64,000 nt of DNA from Bog-257 sp963805985 (GTDB lineage Bacteria; Acidobacteriota; Terriglobia; Terriglobales; Acidobacteriaceae). The stretch spans positions 682,001-746,000 of the forward strand of contig CAWDWG010000009.1 of the NCBI GenBank assembly GCA_963805985.1, in the 5' to 3' direction. The translations under genes and the position numbers were made by a program. Positions 37,190-45,226 of the stretch are shown here, in pieces. The stretch's first letter is position 1. Each line of letters opens with the position of its first letter. The notes under the pieces are model-generated. The model ran no database searches and had not been told where the DNA came from. It was given only the letters and a program-made list of their open reading frames with translations.

Positions 37190-37314
37190 CGTTTGTACAT
37201 CTTAACGAAACTGGCCTGCGCACGCGGCATCAGCACCTCCACGTCACAAGCGCCGGTGTGGAAGATCACCGCTCGGCGTGCGGTGCAGCGTTATCGTCGG
37301 AGCAGGTACACTCC

Positions 37315-38526
37315 ATGTTTTCCGATCACTACAAAGCAGCATGGGAATCGATTTCGGAATTGTCTGGCTTGCGTCCGAAAGCGCTGGGGCCGCTGAGATC
37401 GAAAGTTGCCGCCGATTTGGCGCCATACCTCTGGGGCGAGGAATTTGGCCGCGGAGGAGATCTGGATCGCGCTCTCCTCGCGCGTTCGGTTGAGACCAAG
37501 ACCGGTCTTTACGAAGGGCAGCTTTTCATTGTCGTCCCGATTTATGTGACCAGCATCTGCCAGGAGCAGTGCCTCTATTGCAACTTCCGCGGCGGCAACA
37601 AGGGAATCGAAGTGCAGCGCCGGCGATTGACCGACGACGAACTGGAACACGAGGCGACGTTCCTGGTCGAAACCAAAGGGCAGCGTGTTCTGGAGTTGGT
37701 CTACGCGTCCGATCCGCAGATGCAGGTCGACGCCATGTGCCGTCACGTCGAGCTGCTGCGGCGCGTGTTGGAGCATCACGGAGGCGGCCTGGTTGGAATC
37801 AGCGCCGAGTCGCTGGAAGAGAGTGAGTATCGCCGCCTGGTGAACGCCGGGCTGTGCTGGTCGGTGCTATGGCAGGAAACGTATGACCGCGATCGATATG
37901 CCGAGCTGCATCCCGGCCGCACGAAAAAGTCGAACTTCGAATATCGGCTCAACGCTTACGAGCGCATGCTCGCAGCAGGAGTTGAGCATGTTGGCATCGG
38001 AGTGCTGACCGGCTTGTCCGATTGGCGGCGCGACTGGGCGATGCTGATGCTGCACGAGCAATATCTGCACGAGCAGTGCGGACGCGGCCCCACAATTCTC
38101 GGTACGCCACGGCTGAAACTTGCTCCTGGGGCGTTGATGAAAGACTCGCCCCACGAGATGACGCGCCAGCAATTTCTCGCGACGGTCGCTCTGCACAACC
38201 TCTTTGCCCCGGCGACGGCGCCGTTCGTCAGTACGCGTGAGGACTGGGAGCTGTGCGTGGAGATGGCGCGCGGTGGCGGATGTCTGTTTACGTTGAATTG
38301 CTCGACCACTCCCGGTGGCTACTCGCTGCCGCATGGGGGATGCCAGTTCACAACCCAGTCGTACGACGCGCCGATTTACGCTGACAAGCTGAGAGGGGAG
38401 AGTTTGAAACCGCTCTTCAGCTGGACTTCCGGCGACTTATCTGCCGTTCCCCAGTTCGCGGCTTCGCGACCCGAGGGCGGTATCTGTGGAGCAACACGTT
38501 TCTGCCCCCAAAGGCCGAACCAGTAA
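37315..38526 (+). CDS. thiH: ThiH-like radical SAM tyrosine lyase (2-iminoacetate synthase)
   Basis: ThiH cleaves tyrosine with S-adenosylmethionine to give dehydroglycine for the thiazole of thiamine. From the ATG at 37315 (403 residues) the radical SAM motif CQEQCLYC (C82, C86, C89) is followed by an 'LVYASDP' block, 'VLWQETYDRDRYAELHP' and 'GIGVLTGLSDWRRDW', which align with E. coli ThiH. The C terminus carries extra cysteines ('GGICGATRFCP') but not the cluster motif of the related HydG. thiG, thiF and thiS are not nearby. An alternative is another member of the ThiH/HydG/NosL aromatic-amino-acid lyase group. Confidence 0.78.
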   Translation: MFSDHYKAAWESISELSGLRPKALGPLRSKVAADLAPYLWGEEFGRGGDLDRALLARSVETKTGLYEGQLFIVVPIYVTSICQEQCLYCNFRGGNKGIEVQRRRLTDDELEHEATFLVETKGQRVLELVYASDPQMQVDAMCRHVELLRRVLEHHGGGLVGISAESLEESEYRRLVNAGLCWSVLWQETYDRDRYAELHPGRTKKSNFEYRLNAYERMLAAGVEHVGIGVLTGLSDWRRDWAMLMLHEQYLHEQCGRGPTILGTPRLKLAPGALMKDSPHEMTRQQFLATVALHNLFAPATAPFVSTREDWELCVEMARGGGCLFTLNCSTTPGGYSLPHGGCQFTTQSYDAPIYADKLRGESLKPLFSWTSGDLSAVPQFAASRPEGGICGATRFCPQRPNQ

Positions 38527-38743
38527 CCAGCCATACGCTGTTAGCGCAGTAATTTAGCTTATCGAGCCGGATTATCGGGTACACTTTAATAGGATAGCCT
38601 GCGGTCTCCGCGCCCCTTATCCAGCGGAGCGGAAGAGCTCGTCGCAACCCAGGTTCACTCGCAAACGATGCCCTCTGCATCTCTCCAATCGGGACGATCA
38701 CGAGTTTGTGAAATCCGCAGTACGTACTACGGAGAACATTCTT

Positions 38744-40576
38744 ATGGCCACTACTACGATAGAAGTTGATACAGCCACGAGTCATTGTCGCAACACCAAG
38801 CTGGCGCGCTGGGTCGCAGAAGTAGCCCAGATCTGCAAACCTGATCGCATCCATTGGTGCGATGGCTCGCCGGAAGAATATCGCGATGCCATTCGCCTGC
38901 TGGTCCTGACCGGAACCGCTATTCCCCTCGATCCCACCAAGCGTCCCAACAGCTATCTGGTCCGCTCCGATCCTGCCGACGTCGCGCGCGTCGAAGAGCT
39001 GACCTTTATCTGCGCACGCACGAAAGAAGAAGCCGGCCCCACCAACAACTGGGAAGATCCGGCGAAGATGAAGCAGAAGCTGACCGACTTGTTCACGGGC
39101 TCAATGATGGGACGCACGATGTACGTCGTGCCCTACAATCTGGGCCCGTTCGGCTCGCCCAGTGCCAAGATCGGCGTCGAGATCACCGACTCGGCATACG
39201 TCGTCGTCAGCATGCACATCATGACGAGGGTAGGGAAGCGGGTGCTGGAGGAACTTGGCGAGGATGGCGAGTTTGTGCCCGGACTGCATTCGGTCGGCGC
39301 CCCGCTGGCGCCCAATCAGCCGGACTCGACCTGGCGCTGCAATGCCAAAGAGAAATACATCTGCCACTTCCCGGAGACGCGCGAGATCTGGTCGTACGGC
39401 TCCGGCTACGGCGGCAACGCGCTGCTGGCGAAGAAGTGTCATGCGCTGCGCATCGCATCGGTGCAGGCGCGCGATGAAGGCTGGATGGCCGAGCACATGC
39501 TCATCCTCAAGCTCACCAGCCCGGCCGGCAAGGTGAAGTACATCACCGGCGCGTTTCCGTCGGCGTGCGGCAAGACGAATCTGTCGATGCTGATCCCGAC
39601 CATTCCCGGCTGGAAGGTGGAGACGATCGGCGAAGACATCGCATGGATGAAGATCGGCGATGATGGGCGGCTTTACGCGATCAATCCCGAGTACGGATTC
39701 TTTGGCGTGGCGCCGGGGACGAGCATGAAGTCGAATGCGAATGCCATGGCATCGCTGCATGAGAACGCCGTCTTCACCAACTGCGCCGAGACTCTGGACG
39801 GCGATGTGTGGTGGGAGGGAATGACGGAGCAGACTCCGCCCCAGCTGATCGATTGGCTGCGCCGGCCATGGACCCCGGATTCAGGACGCAAGGCGGCGCA
39901 CCCCAATGCGCGCTTCACCGTCGCGGCCAAGCAATGTCCGGTGATTGCGCCGGAGTGGGAAGATCCGAAGGGCGTGCCGATTGATGCGATCCTCTTCGGC
40001 GGCCGGCGCGCGGGCATCGTTCCGCTGGTGACTGAGGCATTCAACTGGCAGCACGGAACGTTCCTCGGCTCGACCCTGAGCAGCGAGACCACAGCGGCGA
40101 TCGCCGGCAAAGTTGGTCAGCTGCGTCGCGATCCCATGGCCATGCTGGCCTTCTGCGGCTACCACATGGGCGACTACTTCGCTCACTGGCTGAAGATGGG
40201 AACACTGACCGATACCGCGAAGCTGCCGAAGATTTTCTATGTCAACTGGTTTCGCCAGGATCAGAACGGCAAGTTCCTGTGGCCGGGCTTCGGCGAGAAT
40301 AGCCGTGTGCTGAAGTGGGTCTTCGAGCGTTGCGATGGCAAAGTCCACGCCAAGGAGACGGCGATCGGACGCGTGCCCGAGCTTGCCGACCTTGACACCA
40401 AGGGATTGGATATTTCGCGCGACAAGCTGGCGCAACTGCTCGGCGTGAATGTCGAGGAGTGGCTGGCCGAGGTGCCTTCCATTAAAGAGCACTTTGCCAA
40501 GTTTGGTAATCGGCTGCCTAAAGGATTGAGTGAGGAGTTGAAAGGCCTGGAAGACCGGCTGAAGGCGGCGAAGTAA
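38744..40576 (+). CDS. pckG: Phosphoenolpyruvate carboxykinase (GTP)
   Basis: PckG converts oxaloacetate and GTP to PEP and CO2, the entry to gluconeogenesis. From ATG 38744 (610 residues, GGAG nine bases upstream) the GTP-type hallmarks are present: 'FPSACGKTNLSMLIP' (kinase-1a loop), 'EDIAWMKIGDDGRLYAINPE' (metal-binding), 'PIDAILFGGRRAG' and 'WPGFGENSRVLKW'. It is paired functionally with malic enzyme for conversion of C4 and C3 acids. A terminator follows. Confidence 0.97.
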   Translation: MATTTIEVDTATSHCRNTKLARWVAEVAQICKPDRIHWCDGSPEEYRDAIRLLVLTGTAIPLDPTKRPNSYLVRSDPADVARVEELTFICARTKEEAGPTNNWEDPAKMKQKLTDLFTGSMMGRTMYVVPYNLGPFGSPSAKIGVEITDSAYVVVSMHIMTRVGKRVLEELGEDGEFVPGLHSVGAPLAPNQPDSTWRCNAKEKYICHFPETREIWSYGSGYGGNALLAKKCHALRIASVQARDEGWMAEHMLILKLTSPAGKVKYITGAFPSACGKTNLSMLIPTIPGWKVETIGEDIAWMKIGDDGRLYAINPEYGFFGVAPGTSMKSNANAMASLHENAVFTNCAETLDGDVWWEGMTEQTPPQLIDWLRRPWTPDSGRKAAHPNARFTVAAKQCPVIAPEWEDPKGVPIDAILFGGRRAGIVPLVTEAFNWQHGTFLGSTLSSETTAAIAGKVGQLRRDPMAMLAFCGYHMGDYFAHWLKMGTLTDTAKLPKIFYVNWFRQDQNGKFLWPGFGENSRVLKWVFERCDGKVHAKETAIGRVPELADLDTKGLDISRDKLAQLLGVNVEEWLAEVPSIKEHFAKFGNRLPKGLSEELKGLEDRLKAAK

Positions 40577-40598
40577 GAGTCGCTACCGAAGAAACAAC

Positions 40599-40648
40599 AG
40601 AACCGCACTGCTGGGACGCTAGGGGTATTGTCCTCGCAGTGCGGTTCT
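40599..40648. terminator. Bidirectional terminator between pckG and an OFA transporter
   Basis: A perfect 12-bp stem (40599-40610/40637-40648, AGAACCGCACTG/CAGTGCGGTTCT) with a 26-base loop lies between two convergent genes. T-rich stretches follow on both strands (TTGTTC on the + strand and GTTGTTTCTTC on the - strand). The long loop is unusual. Confidence 0.65.
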
Positions 40649-40680
40649 TGTTCAGCGGAGAAAGAGTTTTCTCGATCCGC

Positions 40681-42021
40681 CTAGACCGCCGTCTTGAGCC
40701 TTCCTGCCGCGGGCGCGTCGGCAAGCGCCGCTTTGCTGTGAGACTCTCGCGCCACCCGCGCGGCCAGTGGCTTCAGCCACAGCAGCGCCATGAAGGCAGC
40801 GACCACATCGCAAATGATCATGGCCCAGAAGACCTTGTTCCAGGAGCCGGTCCTCTGGAAGATCCAGGCGGCGCCGGGTGCGGCGAAGAAGGCCGCGACA
40901 CCCTTAGCGGTGTAAACAACCCCGTAGTTCGTTGTCGCCCACTTACTGCCATACAAATCAGCGGTGATCGACGGGAAGAGTGAGAAGATGTTGCCCCAGG
41001 CGAAGAAGCACAGTCCGGACAACACCACGAACCAAACCGGATGGGCAATCAACTGGAGCAGGGCATAGACTGCAATCGCTTCCAGAATGAAGGCAATGAA
41101 GACGGCATTTTCACGGCCGATGTGGTCCGAGACCCATCCCCAGAACGGACGCGTCAGCCCATTCAACAGGCGGTCAACGGTGATGGCCAGTACGACTGCG
41201 GTCATTCCGAACGCAACAACGATCTTATCGACCTTGTACGAAGCGGCCATCGGATTGAGTTGGGCGGTGACCACCAGGCCGCCAAACGCCAGCATGGTCA
41301 TCATCAGGTAAATGACATAGAACGATGGCTGACGAACCATCTCCCATGGCGTCATGTCGTGAGCGGCGGTGTTTACCTTGCCTTTAATCTTCGCCAACTT
41401 CTGCTGCCAGTTGGGCGGCGTCCATCCCTCCGGAGGCCGGGCAAGGAACAGAGCACAAATCAATACCACGGTTCCCTGAATCCATCCCCAGACAATGAAC
41501 GTGTGTTGATAGCCGTAGGTTTTGAGCATGCTGGCGATAGGCGCGATCGTCGACGCGGTGCCGATGCCGTAAGCTCCCGCCGTTAAGCCGACGCACAGGC
41601 CGCGATGATCAGGGAACCACTTCAGCGCGTTGCCGACGGTTCCACCGTAAACAATCCCGGCGCCGATGCCACCGATGGCATACCAGAAGTACAAGCTGCC
41701 AATTGTCTGGGCGTATCCCGAGCCGACCCAGCCGATGGCAACAAAAACCGATCCCGCGCCCAACATGAAGCGAGGTCCAATGCGATCGACGAGGTAACCC
41801 TCAAACGGTACCAGCCAGGTTTCCAGCGCGATGAATAAGGTGAAGGTCCATTGCACGGCAACCAGCGAAACATGCAGGTGAGCCTGAATGGGTTTGGTGA
41901 AGAGCGTCCAGGCATATTGCAGGTTTGCGATCGCCATCATGGCGATGATGCCGGCAGTCAGCTGCATCCAGCGGTTAGGAATGCGTGAGGGGTGGATCAA
42001 GGCGGCGGGAGCTTCTGCCAC
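40681..42021 (-). CDS. Second OFA-family MFS transporter
   Basis: This 446-residue, 12-segment transporter is a paralogue of the one at 26695-28083 ('NLQYAWTLFTKPIQAHL', 'ETWLVPFEGYLVDRIGPRF', 'TRPFWGWVSDHIGREN', 'YGVVYTAKGVAAFFAAPGA'). It also keeps the Arg and Lys that bind the dicarboxylate in OxlT. OFA members move oxalate, formate, lactate or related acids, so two may allow uptake and release of different partners. It is divergent from the unknown gene at 42341. Confidence 0.85.
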   Translation of the reverse strand: MAEAPAALIHPSRIPNRWMQLTAGIIAMMAIANLQYAWTLFTKPIQAHLHVSLVAVQWTFTLFIALETWLVPFEGYLVDRIGPRFMLGAGSVFVAIGWVGSGYAQTIGSLYFWYAIGGIGAGIVYGGTVGNALKWFPDHRGLCVGLTAGAYGIGTASTIAPIASMLKTYGYQHTFIVWGWIQGTVVLICALFLARPPEGWTPPNWQQKLAKIKGKVNTAAHDMTPWEMVRQPSFYVIYLMMTMLAFGGLVVTAQLNPMAASYKVDKIVVAFGMTAVVLAITVDRLLNGLTRPFWGWVSDHIGRENAVFIAFILEAIAVYALLQLIAHPVWFVVLSGLCFFAWGNIFSLFPSITADLYGSKWATTNYGVVYTAKGVAAFFAAPGAAWIFQRTGSWNKVFWAMIICDVVAAFMALLWLKPLAARVARESHSKAALADAPAAGRLKTAV

Positions 42022-42340
42022 AGTGCAATCCTCCAGAGAGAAACTTTGCAGACGTCAACAGCGCATTGAAAAAACCGCGGGCAACTACGGCAGCTTGATC
42101 GCAGTCGTCCTCGCATCAGGCGTGGCGAAAACGAGCAACCACGTTGCGACATAATTAGAACTTTGTAAGCCCCACACAGCAAGCACAGGCGCCAACAATT
42201 CCTCACAGGACGACCGCGTGTGCTAGAGTGGTCCGGTCACCGAACCAGTTGGCGGAAACTCTATCACCCGCTCCCATGGGTGTCAAAGGTTTTGTGAATG
42301 TCGAAAGCTGCATGAATTCGAACCGGAAATCCGCGTCTCT
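42022..42340. other. Divergent intergenic region
   Basis: About 320 bases lie between the second OFA transporter (- strand) and the unknown gene at 42341 (+ strand). They should hold both promoters. I see no hairpin, riboswitch or small gene that I can support. Confidence 0.4.
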
Positions 42341-43129
42341 ATGAACGAGGCTTTGCAATCGCAGATCGAGACCTACATCGGCCGCCTGGACGTACTCATC
42401 GGGCGAGGGGCCGATGTGCGGGCCGCGCTGGAGCTTGACCAGGTGAGCCCCAACACCGTAGTGGCTTCTCGCTTGTGGCAGCAGGACTGCGGCGTCATCG
42501 TCAACGAGCTTTCCGGAGGCAGCAAGGCGCACTGGCTGGCGCGTGCCTTCAGCGAGGCGTTCATGGTCCGTGGATCAGGCGGCGTGGTGGTGGAAGGAGT
42601 GCCGGCGGTTGACATCGTGAATCGATTGCTGGACGTGCTTCAGCAAGCTCTTGCATCGCTCCGCCAGGAGGATGTCTCGGCGCGAATCGCTTCTTCGGAA
42701 GCGTCGTCGCCTCATCGATTCGATTTCGTTCATAACGCGGCGCTGAGGACAGTTCTCGAGCAGGCCTACAACGACGGCCGGAGCGCCTTCGATCAAGGAG
42801 ATTACAAACTCGCGCTGGTTACCTACTGCGGCATTCTGGAGGCGATCATTACGGACGCGCTGGAGAGTGTACGGGTGAATGAGTTGCCGCCTGACGCGCC
42901 CGATGCAAAGATCGCTGATTGGTCCTTCGAACAGCGAATTCGCGCGGCGGAGAGCATGGGCTTGATTCGCGGAGGCTGTGCGCGGCTGTCGGCGATTGCG
43001 CGCAGCTATCGCAATCTTGTCGATGCGAACGGCCGGCAGCAGGCGCAGGCGACGATATCGGAGCGGGATGCGCGCGTGACCGGGCAGGTGCTCCACGTCG
43101 TGATGCGGGACCTGAATCCCGGCAGATGA
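42341..43129 (+). CDS. Uncharacterised helical protein
   Basis: I do not recognise this 262-residue soluble protein. The N-terminal half is mixed ('RLDVLIGRGADVRAALELDQVSPNTVVASRLWQQDC'). The C-terminal half (about 130-255) is helical, with 'YNDGRSAFDQGDYKLALVTYCGILEAIITDALE' and 'RIRAAESMGLIRGGCARLSAIARSYRNLVD'. The latter resembles HEPN/DUF4145-like domains that precede an 'RNxxxH' motif, but the His is missing here. It is a single gene with unrelated metabolic neighbours. Confidence 0.7.
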   Translation: MNEALQSQIETYIGRLDVLIGRGADVRAALELDQVSPNTVVASRLWQQDCGVIVNELSGGSKAHWLARAFSEAFMVRGSGGVVVEGVPAVDIVNRLLDVLQQALASLRQEDVSARIASSEASSPHRFDFVHNAALRTVLEQAYNDGRSAFDQGDYKLALVTYCGILEAIITDALESVRVNELPPDAPDAKIADWSFEQRIRAAESMGLIRGGCARLSAIARSYRNLVDANGRQQAQATISERDARVTGQVLHVVMRDLNPGR

Positions 43130-43338
43130 GACAGGCGGACCAGACCAACCTAATCAACTGCGCAAGCGGCGCAGAAGTCGCCTCGAAAACCCTCCATATC
43201 TAAGCACCGCTGAATTGTTCATGCGTCCGCGATAACAAAAAAGAGACGGCTGCGATCAATTTCGCCGAGTCCACGGCCGTGTCTGATTCATCTTAAGGTT
43301 TTGTTTGGTAATACCTAATTCATGCGCAGGAGGCCTTA

Positions 43339-44370
43339 ATGGCGACAGCAGTCTCGGTAGGAACGATGAAGGTAGCGCAGATCGCGAAAGCCGGAGCCGA
43401 TTTCAGCATCGTCGAGCGCGAGATTCCCAATCCCGGTCCCGGCCAGGTGCGGATCAAAGTGAAGGCTTGTGGTGTTTGCCACAGTGACATGCTCACGAAG
43501 GAAGGCGGTTGGCCGGGCATTCAATACCCACGCATTCCTGGACATGAGGTGGTGGGCCTCGTCGACGAGGTGGGCGCGGGTGTGACGACGTGGAAGAAAG
43601 GGCAGCGTGTCGGTGTCGGCTGGCACGGCGGCCAGGACAATACCTGTGTCCAGTGCCGCCGCGGCGACTTTGCCAATTGCCAGAATGTGATGGTCGCCGG
43701 CATCAGTTACGACGGCGGATATCAGGAGTACATGGTCGCGCCGATTGAAGCGCTGGCCGCGGTACCCGATAGCTTGAAGGACGTCGAAGCTGCTCCGCTG
43801 CTGTGCGCGGGGATCACCACCTACAACGCGCTGCGGCACAGCGGCGCTCTCCCCGGCGATCTTGTCGCGGTGCAGGGCATCGGCGGACTCGGTCACCTGG
43901 GAGTTCAATTCGCGAACAAGTTCGGCTACAAGGTCGCGGCTGTCGGACGCGGCGCTGAAAATGGCGCGCTCGCAAAGAAGCTGGGAGCGCACGTGTACAT
44001 CGACAGTAAGGCAACCAACGCGGCGCAGGAACTGCAGAAACTGGGAGGCGCCAAGGTCATTCTGGGGACAGCGCCCAGCTCGAAGGCGATGTCCGAACTG
44101 ATTGACGGCCTGGGACCGCACGGCAAGTTCATGGTGGTCGGCGCGGAACCCGATCCCATCCAGGTGACGCCTTTGCAGCTCATCGCTGGAAGTAAATCAA
44201 TCCAGGGCTGGTGGTCGGGAATTCCGACGGACTCCGAGGACACGCTCCGCTTCTGTGAGCTGACCGGCGTCCGCCCGATGATCGAAACCTATCCGCTGGA
44301 AAAAGCAGCCGAGGCCTACGCGCGGATGATGAGCGGCAAAGCGGAGTTTCGAGTGGTTCTGACTATGTGA
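43339..44370 (+). CDS. Zinc-dependent alcohol dehydrogenase (MDR family)
   Basis: This 343-residue enzyme interconverts alcohols and aldehydes with NAD(P). It has the catalytic zinc region 'ACGVCHSDMLTKEGGWPGIQYPRIPGHEVVG' (read in two parts; C47, H of GHE) and the nucleotide fold 'VAVQGIGGLGHLGVQFANKFG'. The structural-zinc loop 'CVQCRRGDFANC' shows three cysteines; the first of the usual four is replaced. A strong AGGAGG precedes the ATG. It lies near the methanol genes but on the opposite strand, and its substrate is not indicated. Confidence 0.92.
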   Translation: MATAVSVGTMKVAQIAKAGADFSIVEREIPNPGPGQVRIKVKACGVCHSDMLTKEGGWPGIQYPRIPGHEVVGLVDEVGAGVTTWKKGQRVGVGWHGGQDNTCVQCRRGDFANCQNVMVAGISYDGGYQEYMVAPIEALAAVPDSLKDVEAAPLLCAGITTYNALRHSGALPGDLVAVQGIGGLGHLGVQFANKFGYKVAAVGRGAENGALAKKLGAHVYIDSKATNAAQELQKLGGAKVILGTAPSSKAMSELIDGLGPHGKFMVVGAEPDPIQVTPLQLIAGSKSIQGWWSGIPTDSEDTLRFCELTGVRPMIETYPLEKAAEAYARMMSGKAEFRVVLTM

Positions 44371-44404
44371 AGTTGGCCTGCCGCCGAGTCCACGACTCGA
44401 CAAT

Positions 44405-44442
44405 CTAAAAAGCCCCGCTTAAGCTTTTGCTTGAACGGGGCA
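44405..44442 (-). terminator. Terminator of the DUF1638/activator genes
   Basis: A 13-bp stem with two imperfect pairs (GCCCCGCTTAAGC with GCTTGAACGGGGC, about 44412-44441) and a short TTT loop is followed on the - strand by TTTTTAGATTG. The + strand lacks a T-tract, so it serves the - strand genes ending at 44490. Confidence 0.82.
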
Positions 44443-44489
44443 CCCGAATTCTCGAGGATTCTATCGCGGTTAGGCGAGGGCTGTGGTTC

Positions 44490-45224
44490 TCACTGCTGCG
44501 TTAGCGCATTGGCCCGCATGATGTTTTCGTCATACGTAGCGGCGATTTTGTGGTGCGGAGGAATGACCAGGAAGTCGGAATCCCAATTTCCCAGGAGCAG
44601 TCTGCGAAAGAGCGTGAGGCTTCCGGCAAACTCTTCGTAGCTCCATCGCTTCTGCTTTGCCTCAGCCTCGGCTCGAGTAGCCGATATGTCGTCGAAATCC
44701 AGCCCGGTGCGAATGTAGGTGAGCTTGCTATAGGAGTGCTGGTAGCGAGTGGCTTCCTCGTATAGATATTGTCCAGCTTCCTCACCGTAACGTGCGATTA
44801 ACTCATCGCGATCCTGGATGAGACCACTGCCCGCGAGCTGGTCATGCATCTCGGTGGATCGCTCCACCCAGCTCACGGAACGGAAGTAGACGCCGGAATT
44901 TTCTTTGAAGTAGTCCTCATACTTCTTGCGGCTTCCTATCAGCAGGGTGATGCAATCATGGGCGCGCGGCACGACCAGCGGGATTGCCGGCGCGGCGAGG
45001 CCCGAGGTTCCCATGCCGCAGAGGGCATAGCCCAGCAGGATGTAGTCATAGTGAGAGCTGTCGGCGGAGTCGATTTCCTGCTGCAAGCGCCGGCGCATAG
45101 CCTTTGCGCCAGAGTTGTGCAAACCGGCGGACAGGAACCTCACGTCAACCAAGTGTGGAGAGTGGGTGATGGCCTCGCTAATTTCGCGTACCAGCAGTCC
45201 GCAGCCGATGAGCAGAAAGCGCAT
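44490..45224 (-). CDS. DUF1638-domain protein linked to corrinoid methyltransferases
   Basis: This 244-residue protein begins 'MRFLLIGCGLLVREISEAI' and has 'LGYALCGMGTSGLAAPAIPLVVPRAHDCITLLIGSRKKY' (two blocks) with conserved Cys and His, typical of DUF1638. Such proteins are often encoded with methyltransferase/corrinoid protein pairs and their activators. It follows the activator gene by 2 bases. No biochemical role is known to me; the Cys/His content could suit metal or corrinoid handling. Confidence 0.72.
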   Translation of the reverse strand: MRFLLIGCGLLVREISEAITHSPHLVDVRFLSAGLHNSGAKAMRRRLQQEIDSADSSHYDYILLGYALCGMGTSGLAAPAIPLVVPRAHDCITLLIGSRKKYEDYFKENSGVYFRSVSWVERSTEMHDQLAGSGLIQDRDELIARYGEEAGQYLYEEATRYQHSYSKLTYIRTGLDFDDISATRAEAEAKQKRWSYEEFAGSLTLFRRLLLGNWDSDFLVIPPHHKIAATYDENIMRANALTQQ

Positions 45225-45226
45225 GG

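Noticed and set aside
37190..37314. TPP riboswitch between thiD and thiH
   Set aside because: No CUGAGA element with its downstream partner motif could be found in this short divergent gap.
37315..38526. HydG, the [FeFe]-hydrogenase maturase
   Set aside because: The C-terminal cluster motif of HydG is missing, hydE and hydF are not nearby, and the central blocks fit ThiH.
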